Notes under the pieces: generated by a model
Seen by the model: only the letters and a program-made list of their open reading frames with translations
The model's database searches: none
Told to the model about the DNA's origin: nothing
Program-made: the position numbers and the translations under genes
Shown: positions 19,293 to 27,714 of the stretch, one piece after another
Position numbering within the stretch: the stretch's first letter is position 1
How the letters are laid out: each line of letters opens with the position of its first letter
Origin: an uncultured Pseudomonadota bacterium
GTDB lineage: Bacteria > Pseudomonadota > Gammaproteobacteria > Burkholderiales > SG8-39
DNA: 64,000 bases
Direction of reading: 5' to 3'
NCBI GenBank assembly: GCA_903829815.1
Contig: CAIKRR010000025.1
Span: 1-64,000 of the forward strand

Positions 19293-20468
19293 ATGGCCGC
19301 ACCACTGGCCGGCATTCGCGTGATCGAGGTCGGAACCATGATCACCGCATCACTGGCCGGCATGATGCTTGCCGACCTCGGCGCCGAGATCATCAAGGTC
19401 GAACGGCGTGAAGGGGGTGATCCATTCCGCAGTTTCAGGGGCGGACTCTACAGCCCGCACTTCACGGCCTACAACCGCGGCAAGCGCAGCATCACCCTCG
19501 ACCTGGCGAGCCCCGAGGGTTTCGCGATTCTGACCCGACTGCTCGAAGGCGGCGATGTGCTGCTCGAGAACTTCCGTCCCGGCGTGATGGACAGGCTCGG
19601 CCTTGACAGTGCGGCGATCGAGCGGATCAACCCACGGCTCATCCACGCAAGCATCACCGGATTTGGCGCGAGCGGGCCCTACGCCGATCGTCCTGCCTTC
19701 GACACCGTCGGCCTGGCACTATCGGGCATCGCCAGCCTGTACGTCGACAGCGAGCGGCCCGATGTGAGTGGCCCCACCATCAGTGACAACGTCACCGGCA
19801 TGTACACCTGCTACGGCATCCTCGGGGCACTCTTTGGCCGGCGCACCACCGATCGCGGCCAACGGGTGGAAGTGAACATGCTCGAGGCCAGCATCGCCTT
19901 CATCCCCGACCCGTTCACCAACCAGGACCAGTTGCAGATGGAGCAAACACCCTGGACCCGGGTTGCAGCATCACAGTCCTATACGCTCGAATGCGCCGAC
20001 GGGCGCATGCTGGCAGTACACCTGTCCTCGCCTGACAAATTCTGGCTAGGCCTGCTCGCGGCCATCGGCCAACCGGCCCTGGCGACCGACCCGCGATTCG
20101 CTACTCGGGCAGCACGCATCACGCATTATGCCGATCTGCGCGCGGTGCTCGGTCAGGCCTTCGCCGGCCGCGCCCGCGAGGCCTGGTTGCCCCTGCTCGA
20201 AGCCAACGACGTGCCACACGCAGCGATCCATCGGATATCAGAAGTCGAACACGATCCGCAGGTCCGTCACCTCGGTACCTTCCACACCACAGCGCATCCT
20301 GACTCAGGCACGATGCGGGCCATTCACCGGCCGGTTCTCATCGACGGGACGCGCGAGCCCTTCGACACACGAGCGCCCCTGCTGGGCGAACATACCGACC
20401 AGATACTGGCCGAAGTGGGGTACAGCCCCTCGGAAATAGCCACCTTCAGGCAGACCCGCATCGTCTAA
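19293..20468 (+). CDS. family III (CaiB/BaiF) CoA-transferase
   Basis: A 391-residue enzyme moving CoA between carboxylic acids. Marks: GIRVIEVGTMITASLAGMMLADLGAEIIKVE at the start, NRGKRSITLDL, LLENFRPGVMDRLGL and the catalytic aspartate D165 in TISDNVTG. ATG 19293 has GGAG 10 bases upstream and starts at the family N-terminus; an earlier ATG at 19266 lacks a ribosome site. The hydratase-lyase gene follows after 34 bases. The context suggests it activates the acid that the next enzyme uses, in place of an ATP-dependent CoA ligase. Confidence 0.87.
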   Translation: MAAPLAGIRVIEVGTMITASLAGMMLADLGAEIIKVERREGGDPFRSFRGGLYSPHFTAYNRGKRSITLDLASPEGFAILTRLLEGGDVLLENFRPGVMDRLGLDSAAIERINPRLIHASITGFGASGPYADRPAFDTVGLALSGIASLYVDSERPDVSGPTISDNVTGMYTCYGILGALFGRRTTDRGQRVEVNMLEASIAFIPDPFTNQDQLQMEQTPWTRVAASQSYTLECADGRMLAVHLSSPDKFWLGLLAAIGQPALATDPRFATRAARITHYADLRAVLGQAFAGRAREAWLPLLEANDVPHAAIHRISEVEHDPQVRHLGTFHTTAHPDSGTMRAIHRPVLIDGTREPFDTRAPLLGEHTDQILAEVGYSPSEIATFRQTRIV

Positions 20469-20502
20469 GAACGCAGTTCCAGAAGCCCCACAGGAGACAC
20501 CC

Positions 20503-21318
20503 ATGAATTACGAGACACTCAAGATCGACATCAGCGACAACGTGGCAACGGTGACGCTGAACCGCCCCGAGAAAAAGAACGCGATGAGTCCGCAGTTGCA
20601 TCGCGACATGACCGCTGCGCTCGAAGAACTACGCTACGAGGACTCGGCCAAGGTGTTGGTGATCACGGGTGCCGGCAATGCCTTCTGTGCCGGCATGGAC
20701 CTGAAGGAATTCTTCCACGAACTCAAGGGCGTGCAGTCCGAATACGACAAGGTGTTTCGGCTCGCTACGGAATGGCGCGGCCGCACCCTGCGCTATTACC
20801 CGAAGCCCACCATCGCGATGGTGAATGGTTACTGCTTCGGTGGCGCCTTCTCGATCGTCGAAGGCTGCGATCTGGCAGTGGCCTCGGACGATGCACAGTT
20901 CGGACTCTCGGAAATCAATTTCCGGATGTTTCCCGGTGGCAGTGTTTCAAAGTCGCTCGCCAATCTGATGCGACCGCGTGACGCCCTTCTCTACGCGATG
21001 ACCGGGCGCCGCTTCAATGGCACCAAGGCTGTAGACATGGGGTTCATCAACATGTCCTTCCCGGCTGCAGAACTGGAAGCGCGCACGATGGAACTCGCGC
21101 GGGAAATCGCCTCGAAAGATCCGGCTGCGCTGCGCGCCTGCAAGGATGGTTACCGCTTCTCGCTGGAAATGAGTTGGGAGGCATCGATGAGCTACACCGC
21201 AGCCAAGGAACAGGAAGTGATGGTTGCCCAGAAAGGTGCCTGGCTCGAGAGCGGCATCGGTGACTTCGTGAAGGGCCTGTACAAACCCGGACTCGAAAGC
21301 CACAGCGACCGGAAATAG
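20503..21318 (+). CDS. hydroxycinnamoyl-CoA hydratase-lyase-like crotonase
   Basis: A 271-residue crotonase-fold enzyme very close in pattern to hydroxycinnamoyl-CoA hydratase-lyase (HCHL/Ech), which cleaves feruloyl-CoA to vanillin and acetyl-CoA. The oxyanion region CAGMDLKEFF and MVNGYCFGGAFS, the catalytic Glu in GLSEINF and a Tyr in the late WEASMSY segment are kept. The position I align with Tyr75 of the Pseudomonas enzyme, thought to contact the phenolic OH, is Phe here (KEFFHE for KEYFRE). AGGAG ribosome site. MarR control and the CoA-transferase support a role in aryl-propenoate or related acid breakdown. Confidence 0.82.
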   Translation: MNYETLKIDISDNVATVTLNRPEKKNAMSPQLHRDMTAALEELRYEDSAKVLVITGAGNAFCAGMDLKEFFHELKGVQSEYDKVFRLATEWRGRTLRYYPKPTIAMVNGYCFGGAFSIVEGCDLAVASDDAQFGLSEINFRMFPGGSVSKSLANLMRPRDALLYAMTGRRFNGTKAVDMGFINMSFPAAELEARTMELAREIASKDPAALRACKDGYRFSLEMSWEASMSYTAAKEQEVMVAQKGAWLESGIGDFVKGLYKPGLESHSDRK

Positions 21319-21344
21319 CTCGAAAGGCTGTTTCCCGAACGAAA

Positions 21345-21368
21345 AAAAGGGCCCGTGAGGGCCCTTTT
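21345..21368. terminator. bidirectional rho-independent terminator
   Basis: A 10-bp perfect stem AAAAGGGCCC (21345-21354) / GGGCCCTTTT (21359-21368) with a GTGA loop. The forward RNA ends in UUUU and the reverse RNA in a run of seven U, so it can terminate both the hydratase-lyase gene and the convergent cold-shock gene. Confidence 0.88.
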
Positions 21369-21424
21369 CCGCGTGATCAGCCCCGGATCATGAAGGTCCG
21401 GAAGCTATCGGCGATCCGTACGCC

Positions 21425-21628
21425 TTACAGCGGACGGATGTTGGTGGCCTGCGGGCCCTTGGGGCCTTGCTGCGCTTCGAACTCGACGCGCTGGCCTTCC
21501 TTGAGGGTCTTGAAACCGCTCATCTGAATCGCGCTGTGATGGGCGAACAGATCCTTGCCACCACCCTCGGGGGTGATGAAGCCAAAGCCCTTTTCATCAT
21601 TGAACCACTTGACGGTACCAGTACTCAT
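21425..21628 (-). CDS. cspA: cold-shock protein, CspA family
   Basis: A 67-residue single cold-shock domain, the usual length. RNP1 (KGFGFI) and RNP2 (LFAHHSAI, usually VFVHFSAI) motifs are present after GTVKWFNDE. It binds single-stranded nucleic acid as an RNA chaperone. ATG with AAGGAAG about 10 bases upstream. The gene has a 250-base upstream gap, in keeping with the long 5' leader that regulates translation in many csp genes, and shares the strong terminator downstream. Confidence 0.95.
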   Translation of the reverse strand: MSTGTVKWFNDEKGFGFITPEGGGKDLFAHHSAIQMSGFKTLKEGQRVEFEAQQGPKGPQATNIRPL

Positions 21629-21878
21629 TTAAGTCTTCTTCCTTGGATTCCTGACTGAAGCCGCGTCAGGGCGGCGGGCATGATGACCTGAGAGTGAACC
21701 GTACCGTACAGGTAGTGCCGCGGCATCCGGCACCAATGATGGGAACTCAGCCGCTACTCGAGCAAAATGCGGCCCTACAGTAACACAAACGGGCAGCGAT
21801 TGTGGTAATGCACGCGGGCTGACTTGATCAGGAACAAAAGCTCGCTCGCCTGAGAGGAAACCGAGCAAGACGGGTCGC
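21629..21878 (-). promoter_or_regulatory. probable promoter and long leader of the cold-shock gene
   Basis: This 250-base gap between the cobW-like gene and cspA contains no convincing gene. In csp genes a long structured leader is common, and several short inverted repeats are visible here (for example GTACGGTAC near 21700). An imperfect GCTCG/CGAGC hairpin near 21842-21866 followed by TTTT on the reverse strand may end the cobW-like transcript. No precise promoter boxes are assigned. Confidence 0.35.
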
Positions 21879-23018
21879 TCAGCCTGCGGTGCCTGCAGTG
21901 GCCGAAGCGGCCGTAGCAATGATCACCAGATAACCCGCATCGCCCTCGGCCAGTGCCCCGGGCAAAGGCTCGACCGGGCTCACATGTCCTCCCGCCCATT
22001 GCACGACCATTGGGTCGACATGCCCGACCAGTCTCAGGACGCCCTTTACCCGCAGTACCTCGCCGGGCAGGGATGCAAGCGACTGCTCGAGCACCTTGAG
22101 CGCCTCGCTCCAGACCGAAGGACCTGCAAAGCGCAGGGTCGACACCTGGACACCGGCATGCGAACTGCCCGGCCTGCTCGAAGCGCGCCGTCGGATCGGG
22201 CCCAGCAGGCTCGAGGGTCGCACCTCAGGATCGTGACTGCCCTGAAGATCATCAGCGCGGCGCGCATCACGCTCATCGTGAGCCGCAGAGCCGTCGGCAG
22301 CGCCCGAACGCCCGCCCCCGGACGCGACGCAGTGACTGACGAGCACGGCATGGTCACGATCCAGGCGGAGGATGTCGGCGCCGGCATTGATCTGTCGCAG
22401 GCGCTTGGAGAGCATCTCGATTGAAGTCTCAGCTGCGAGATCGGTCCGGGTAATCAGCAGATCGTCGGCGCAGACGACCTGCGCCATCGACTCTCGATGC
22501 CGGTCCAGTCGTGCCGGATCGACGGCTGCATCCACCGTGACGATGACGCGGGCAAGCCGATAGTGCTGCGCGGTGAGGGCGCCCGAGGAGATCGCCTCGA
22601 TCACTGGTACCGGATCGGCAAGACCCGTGGTTTCGATGATCACACGCTCGAACAGCGGTATCTCGCCGCGCATCGAGCGCACCAGCAGATCGTCCAGCGC
22701 CACGGCAAGATCGTCGCGCACCGTGCAGCAGACGCAGCCATTGGCCAGCAGGATGGCGGTGCGCGCTGCAGCCCCGGCATCGCCCGTGGGCGCACCGCCG
22801 GCGCCAAAGACAATCTGGTGATCGAGACCGACCTCGCCCACCTCGTTGATCAGTACCGCCGTGCGCTCGAAACCCGGCTCGGCCAGCAGGCGCCGCAGCA
22901 GCGTGGTCTTGCCGGTACCGAGAAACCCGGTGAGCAGCACGACCGGTATGCGTTCATCCAGTGCCGCCACGGGGCTGCCCGACGGGTCAACGCCTGAGCG
23001 CGGTGGCACGTTCGACAA
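21879..23018 (-). CDS. CobW/COG0523-family GTPase (metal chaperone type)
   Basis: A G3E GTPase of up to 379 residues. Walker A is GFLGTGKTTLLRRLL near residue 31, followed by INEVGEVGLDHQIV, and the metal-binding GCVCC motif is at 94-98. A low-complexity, Arg/Ser-rich linker (about 230-280) joins to the C-terminal CobW domain (LRFAGPSVWSEAL, RVKGVLRL). The family inserts or delivers metals such as zinc or cobalt. The start is uncertain: TTG 23018 overlaps the RidA remnant by 32 bases, while GTG 22970 falls just after it. It is last in an operon led by a metal-dependent cupin enzyme. Confidence 0.83.
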   Translation of the reverse strand: MSNVPPRSGVDPSGSPVAALDERIPVVLLTGFLGTGKTTLLRRLLAEPGFERTAVLINEVGEVGLDHQIVFGAGGAPTGDAGAAARTAILLANGCVCCTVRDDLAVALDDLLVRSMRGEIPLFERVIIETTGLADPVPVIEAISSGALTAQHYRLARVIVTVDAAVDPARLDRHRESMAQVVCADDLLITRTDLAAETSIEMLSKRLRQINAGADILRLDRDHAVLVSHCVASGGGRSGAADGSAAHDERDARRADDLQGSHDPEVRPSSLLGPIRRRASSRPGSSHAGVQVSTLRFAGPSVWSEALKVLEQSLASLPGEVLRVKGVLRLVGHVDPMVVQWAGGHVSPVEPLPGALAEGDAGYLVIIATAASATAGTAG

Positions 23019-23214
23019 AGCCTGCAGTGAAACCCACCGCAGCGTTGAAGCGTGTTGCGCGAGTCTCTTCCTCGATGGTGCCGCAGATCATGTTGCCCTG
23101 AACATCCTTGGCGACCTGCCCAGAGAGGTAGACGCAATCGTCTGCCCTGACCGCTGGGTGGAACGGCAGATTCGGATTCTTCTTGCCGCAGACCTCGGCC
23201 GTGCCATTGCTCAT
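22987..23214 (-). pseudogene. truncated RidA (YjgF/UK114) family protein
   Basis: A 75-residue frame with ATG and GAGG about 9 bases upstream. It matches the first half of RidA-like proteins (NPNLPFHPAVRADDCVYLSGQV, then IEEETRAT), but the second half, with the conserved Arg and the trimer interface, is missing and the frame ends inside the start of the CobW gene. A normal RidA is 115-130 residues. Either a deletion removed the 3' half, leaving a remnant, or a short product is still made and serves to couple translation to the GTPase. Enzymatic deamination of 2-aminoacrylate is unlikely. Confidence 0.6.
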
Positions 23215-23310
23215 GCCGTGTTCCTCGATTGCGCGCGGTACCGGTGTGCGTGGCCTGCCACCCCAGCGGCGGCGAGGCGCCAGGGGATTCAGGCAGGGCT
23301 CAGAAGCGCC

Positions 23311-24441
23311 TCAGATACTGACCCGCTCGATGATGCTCACGCCCTGTTGCCTGTCCACCAGGTAGATCAGGCCTCGGTCATCGACGGTCACATCATTGGA
23401 TGAAACCCGCTCGTGACCAGCAGGCACGTCAGGCTCGTAAAATCCCACTTCGCGTGGGTTGAGCGGGTCACTCATCTCGACCAGGCGCAATCCCTGGGCA
23501 AACCAGGCAAACGGCACGACCGTCCCCTCGAAACGTTCCGAGGGCTGATGACAACCGGTCATCTGCGGTTGGGGCTCGTCGCTACCAGCAAGCACCGGCG
23601 TCTGGAAACCGGCGATCTTCTGGGGTGACCGCTCGTCGGTAATGTCATAGACCCGCAAGGCGGAGGGTGCCGAGGGTCGCAGTTTTGCCACGTCTTCATC
23701 GGCCACCAACAGCACATCGCGACCACCGAGGCGGGTGGGCATGCGCAGCGCCGTGTGCGTGGGATGCGGATTGGCGGGTCCCTCGTTGACGCCGGAGATC
23801 AACGTCGGCCGGCTCATGTCAGTGATATCCAGAATGTAGAACCCGTGATGCCAGTAGGAGACGTAGAGCCGGTTGCCGACACGCAAGGGATGATGGCATC
23901 GCGGCCGGACATAGTCATCCCAGGCATAGGTCTCGCCCCCGCCCACATGCTGCCCCGGAATCCACCATCGCCCCACCTCCTGCGGCGCCTCGGGGCGCTC
24001 AAGGTCGAGAATCATCATGATGTTGCCGACATACCCTTCGACCGTGGGCGACAGGTAGACATAACGGCCGTCGAAGTCGTAACGATGAACACCGCCCCCC
24101 TCGCCGCTCACCCGCCACTTGGTGATGAGTCGTGGATTCCCCGGTTTCGAGACGTCGTAGATGCCAAGGCCCCCCCCAAACTCGGGAGTGCCCTCCCGGA
24201 ACCTTTCGTGATTGACCACCATCAGGCCATTGGCGGCGCGCACCTTGTGCGAATGCCAGCCCATGGGCAACTCGATGCGGGCAAGAAACCTCGGATGACG
24301 TGGATCGGCCACATCGTAGATGGACGTGCCATCGGGCGGGCGCATGTGCGACACATAGAGGATGTTGCCGTCACACCAGACCTGCCCTCCCCCGGGACAA
24401 TCGATCTGTGCCACCAATCGGGTATTCCAGGCGCGCGCCAT
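23311..24441 (-). CDS. LVIVD-type beta-propeller protein
   Basis: A 376-residue protein of repeated units with a GxxIYDVxxPxxPR-like core (SIYDVADPRHPRF, GIYDVSKPGNPRL, MILDLERPEAP, YILDITDMSRP, RVYDITDERSP, LVEMSDPLNPREV), typical of LVIVD repeats forming a propeller. Histidine-rich stretches (HPHPTHTALR, a WHSHK segment) hint at a metal or ligand site. There is no signal peptide, so it appears cytoplasmic. It starts 2 bases after the cupin gene stop. Proteins of this kind are often found beside aromatic-catabolism enzymes, but no activity is established that I know of. Confidence 0.75.
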   Translation of the reverse strand: MARAWNTRLVAQIDCPGGGQVWCDGNILYVSHMRPPDGTSIYDVADPRHPRFLARIELPMGWHSHKVRAANGLMVVNHERFREGTPEFGGGLGIYDVSKPGNPRLITKWRVSGEGGGVHRYDFDGRYVYLSPTVEGYVGNIMMILDLERPEAPQEVGRWWIPGQHVGGGETYAWDDYVRPRCHHPLRVGNRLYVSYWHHGFYILDITDMSRPTLISGVNEGPANPHPTHTALRMPTRLGGRDVLLVADEDVAKLRPSAPSALRVYDITDERSPQKIAGFQTPVLAGSDEPQPQMTGCHQPSERFEGTVVPFAWFAQGLRLVEMSDPLNPREVGFYEPDVPAGHERVSSNDVTVDDRGLIYLVDRQQGVSIIERVSI

Positions 24442-24443
24442 GC

Positions 24444-25592
24444 CTAGCGCCCCTGCAGGAGGTTGATCACATCGCCCGCATCGGTGCGCCCATAACGCGT
24501 CAGCAGCCCGAAACCGGCCAAGGCTGGCTCGTCGCTCGCGATGAAGAGAATGAGCGGGTCAGTGCTCTCGTTGACGTACTCGACCCAATGCCCGCCGGGA
24601 ATCGCTACGGTATCGAACGCCTCGAGCAGGAAGCGTTTACCGTCGATGAGCGCATGGCCACGCCCCTGGAAAGGGGCCACCAGCTGGCTGGCCGATGTCT
24701 TCACTGCCAGCGTGCGCTCACCGGGCCGAATCATCTGCATGAAGAAGGTCATCGTGCGGTAGACCGGCGTGCCGCGCAGCGGGTCGACGTACTCGATGAG
24801 AACACCCTCGTGCCGGTTGCCGTCGTAATCTCGGTGGCGATGCAGCAGTTCGCGCATTGCGTCATACCGGTAGACATACATCGGCGAGGAGTCGCCCACG
24901 CCGCGGTGATGATCGACAAAGCGCAGTTTCAGACCACCCGCGCCATAGACCCGCGCCGAGTAGTCGGTAGGGAAACGCGCCGACTGTCTGCCGGTAGCGA
25001 CACCGTTTTCCTTGTAATCGTGATCGAAGGCAAGCGCGTTCAGACTCTCGACCAGTGGATAGTCGAGAACCGACAGATTGATGGCGGGTTCGTTGCCGAC
25101 ATTGCCGTGGTTGTGCCAGGTGTCACGCGGAGTGAGAACCATGTCTCCCGGCCCGAAGGTGATGTCTTCTCCCTCAACGCCGGTGAAATTCTGCGCACCG
25201 GTGAGGCCAAAGCGGATCGCGCTCGCGGTATGCCGATGCGGTGGCATGATCTCGTTGGGGTCGTTCTGCCGATACGCGGTATAGAGCGTGCTCACCGTCG
25301 CACGGCGCGGGGCCAGACCCGGATTGATCAAGACCAGCGAGCGCCGATCGGTATCCTCGGCGGTGACCAGTTCAGCCGAGCGGTGCAGCAGCGATTCGAT
25401 ATCCTCGGCGTAACTCCAGCGAAAGGGCACTGGCCTGGGTCCGTTCATCAACTGACGGATCTCGTCATGCTCGACTTCGGACTGCTTGGCCCAGAACGGA
25501 AAGAGGTTCTTCGCACCGATCTCTGCATACATCTGGCGCAGCGCCGCGTCCCTCTCGGCGCTCGACCGTTTCAATTCGCCGTGAATTCCCAC
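24444..25592 (-). CDS. gentisate 1,2-dioxygenase-like bicupin
   Basis: A 382-residue two-cupin protein resembling gentisate/salicylate 1,2-dioxygenases. The N-terminal cupin has PPHRHTASAIRFGLTG with the His pair for Fe(II), and GDMVLTPRDTWHNHGN with the third His. The second cupin (about 270-360) lacks a clear metal set. The start is set at GTG 25592 because AGGAGGAG lies 5 bases upstream; an ATG at 25619 and a TTG at 25673 are in frame but lack such a site. It probably opens the aromatic ring of a hydroxybenzoate. The LVIVD, RidA-remnant and CobW genes follow. Confidence 0.83.
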   Translation of the reverse strand: MGIHGELKRSSAERDAALRQMYAEIGAKNLFPFWAKQSEVEHDEIRQLMNGPRPVPFRWSYAEDIESLLHRSAELVTAEDTDRRSLVLINPGLAPRRATVSTLYTAYRQNDPNEIMPPHRHTASAIRFGLTGAQNFTGVEGEDITFGPGDMVLTPRDTWHNHGNVGNEPAINLSVLDYPLVESLNALAFDHDYKENGVATGRQSARFPTDYSARVYGAGGLKLRFVDHHRGVGDSSPMYVYRYDAMRELLHRHRDYDGNRHEGVLIEYVDPLRGTPVYRTMTFFMQMIRPGERTLAVKTSASQLVAPFQGRGHALIDGKRFLLEAFDTVAIPGGHWVEYVNESTDPLILFIASDEPALAGFGLLTRYGRTDAGDVINLLQGR

Positions 25593-25802
25593 GTGCGCTC
25601 CTCCTGCTGAGTGACTCATAGTGATCGATAGTGCCGATCGATGGCTTGCCTTGTCAATGCACAGACTCGACAATCCCGAACTGGATGCGGGATGTCAGGT
25701 GCGCAAGCGTTCCCGCAGAAATAGCGCACCAGGCATGGCAGGACGGTGACTCACTGGCAACACGCGCCAACTACAGTGACGAAAAAAATCTGCGGAGATA
25801 CG

Positions 25803-26324
25803 ATGAACGCGCACATGCAGGAGTCAGTTTTTGCTTTCGAGGCGACCAACATCGTGGGTGAGCACGTGCCTTTCTCATCCTTCATGGGGCGGCCGATGCT
25901 GGTGGTCAACACGGCCAGTGCCTGCGGATTCACGCCGCAACTGGCCGGACTGGAGAGCCTTCACCGCCAGTTTCGCAATCGAGGGCTGATCGTGCTCGGA
26001 TTCCCGTGCAACCAGTTCGGTGCTCAGGATAGTGGCAGCAACGCATCGATCTCGACTTTCTGCACGACAAACTTCGGTGTGAGCTTTGCCATGATGAGCA
26101 AGGTGGCGGTGAAGGGCCTCGATGCTCATCCGCTGTTCAAATGGCTGACCGCCAGGGCCCCGGGGCTCTTCGGCACGCAATCGATCAAGTGGAACTTCAC
26201 CAAGTTCCTGATCGATGGCACCGGGCGCGAGGTGCACCGCTTCGGCCCTGCGACCAAGCCGGCCTCACTGATCGTGCCGATCGATCGGTTGCTGGTAGCC
26301 GCGCAAGGCGCAATGACCGTCTGA
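25803..26324 (+). CDS. glutathione peroxidase (cysteine type)
   Basis: A 173-residue thioredoxin-fold peroxidase that reduces peroxides. The tetrad is visible: C41 in NTASACGFTPQ (Cys in place of selenocysteine), Q75 in FGAQDSG, and W130-N131 in IKWNFTKFL. The usual GFPCNQFG motif is intact. ATG 25803 is preceded by GGAG 5 bases upstream; an upstream extension to 25746 is ignored. It is divergent from the cupin operon across about 210 bases that contain no other gene I can support. Confidence 0.92.
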   Translation: MNAHMQESVFAFEATNIVGEHVPFSSFMGRPMLVVNTASACGFTPQLAGLESLHRQFRNRGLIVLGFPCNQFGAQDSGSNASISTFCTTNFGVSFAMMSKVAVKGLDAHPLFKWLTARAPGLFGTQSIKWNFTKFLIDGTGREVHRFGPATKPASLIVPIDRLLVAAQGAMTV

Positions 26325-26340
26325 TAGGCGTTCCCCGGGT

Positions 26341-26961
26341 TCAGGCAAGACCGGGGGCCGCCCGTTCGACGACCCGCTGCGCCGCAGCCTCGACACTGCA
26401 CACGAGGGTGTCGACGCGCAGTTCCGGCGAAACAGGTACTTCATACGGCGAGTCGATGCCGGTCATGTGTCCGACAAGACCCTCGCGGGCCTTGCGATAA
26501 AGGCCTTTCGGATCGCGCGATTCGGCGACTTCGAGAGACACGTCCACATGGATCTCGATGAATTCATCGGCGCCAAAGCGATTGCGCGCGCGCGCACGGT
26601 CGGCGCCGAACGGCGAGATCATGGCCACGAGGACGATGAGGCCCGCATCAACCATCAAATGGGCCACTTCGGCGACACGACGGGTATTTTCGACCCGATC
26701 CTCGTCGGCAAAGCCCAGGTCGCTATTGAGCCCATGACGAAGATTGTCACCATCGAGCAGCATCGTGTGACGCCCCATGCCGTGCAGGATCTGCTCGACC
26801 CGGTTGGCGATGGTCGACTTGCCAGCACCCGAGAGTCCGGTGAACCACAGCACGAGGCCACGCTGCCCCTTGAGAGCGGCACGAGCCCCTCGGTCAACGA
26901 GTTCGGACTGCCATCGTATGTTGACCGCACTCAAGGGTAGAACCCCATCCGTGTCACGCAT
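26341..26961 (-). CDS. cysC: adenylylsulfate kinase (APS kinase)
   Basis: A 206-residue kinase that makes PAPS from APS and ATP. Walker A is [12 protein letters not shown]; the [15 protein letters not shown] substrate motif, [13 protein letters not shown] and the late TGIDSPYE motif are all intact. It begins inside the 3' end of the glycosyltransferase gene (ATG 26961, overlap 31 bases), so the two are coupled; no cysD, cysN or cysH is in the window. The context with UDP-sugar genes suggests PAPS for glycan sulfation rather than cysteine synthesis, but no sulfotransferase is visible here. Confidence 0.9.
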   Translation of the reverse strand: MRDTDGVLPLSAVNIRWQSELVDRGARAALKGQRGLVLWFTGLSGAGKSTIANRVEQILHGMGRHTMLLDGDNLRHGLNSDLGFADEDRVENTRRVAEVAHLMVDAGLIVLVAMISPFGADRARARNRFGADEFIEIHVDVSLEVAESRDPKGLYRKAREGLVGHMTGIDSPYEVPVSPELRVDTLVCSVEAAAQRVVERAAPGLA

Positions 26962-27704
26962 GCTCTCACCCCCTCGGGTGTCGACAGCCACTTCAAGGCC
27001 TCGAGGCCCGTATCGCCCTTGGCGTCGATGGGCGGTACCAGACCGGCACGCAGATAGTGAACGCGATACCAGGATCTGAATGCCACGGTGGCCAGGCCAG
27101 AGTGCGCAACGCGAAAGCGACGCTGCGCGAGACCCCTGAAGAATACCCGGTCGCAGACCGGACTGAGTATGCGCGGCATGGTCAGCCAGATATTCAGATA
27201 CTCGAAGGCCGACTTTTCAAGCAGATAACAACTCGTGTCGACATGGCTCAAATCGACATCTTTGGGGTCTTGCACGCCTTGAAGGAGCGTCCCATCGCGC
27301 GCATGAATGGTGCGCAGCGAGCAGCAGACATCTGCGCCAGTCGACGCATGCAGTTCGATCAGCGAACGCAAGTGGTCGGCGTGAAACCAGTTGTCAGCGT
27401 CCAGATAGGCCACGAAATCGAAACGCTCGGCAACAGCCAGCATGCTCGCGATGCCTCGGGGGGTGTTGCCATTGTCGCCGTGGGCACGGGGAAGAATGAC
27501 ATGCTGTGCCTTCCACGCATCGATCTCAGGGCGGGGAAACCCGTCGGCCACCAGGAAATGTTCAGCACCGACCTCTTGCGCCAGCACGCTTTCGTGGGCC
27601 TGGCGCAGCATGTCCAGCGGTTCCTTGAAATACGGCGTGACCACGGCGATGCGCGGCCTGCGACGTGGCTTGATCGGACCCCTGGTCTGCCGAGTGCTTG
27701 CCAT
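26931..27704 (-). CDS. glycosyltransferase family 2 protein
   Basis: A 257-residue GT-A-fold transferase. It has [25 protein letters not shown] at the start, a [17 protein letters not shown] segment and the metal-binding DAD in [16 protein letters not shown]. There are no membrane segments, so it is cytoplasmic or peripheral. ATG 27704 is used; ATG 27728 would overlap the UDP-glucuronate decarboxylase gene by 14 bases. It lies between that gene and cysC, and is the likely user of UDP-xylose or a related nucleotide sugar (inference from neighbours). Confidence 0.83.
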   Translation of the reverse strand: MASTRQTRGPIKPRRRPRIAVVTPYFKEPLDMLRQAHESVLAQEVGAEHFLVADGFPRPEIDAWKAQHVILPRAHGDNGNTPRGIASMLAVAERFDFVAYLDADNWFHADHLRSLIELHASTGADVCCSLRTIHARDGTLLQGVQDPKDVDLSHVDTSCYLLEKSAFEYLNIWLTMPRILSPVCDRVFFRGLAQRRFRVAHSGLATVAFRSWYRVHYLRAGLVPPIDAKGDTGLEALKWLSTPEGVRACVTRMGFYP

Positions 27705-27714
27705 AGGCCCCGCT

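Noticed and set aside
21629-21919. A 96-codon frame upstream of cspA
   Set aside because: Low complexity, no ribosome site, and it overlaps the end of the cobW-like gene; the region fits a long csp leader better.
24300-25610. A 436-codon forward frame antisense to the cupin gene
   Set aside because: No motif, and the cupin metal ligands are on the reverse strand.
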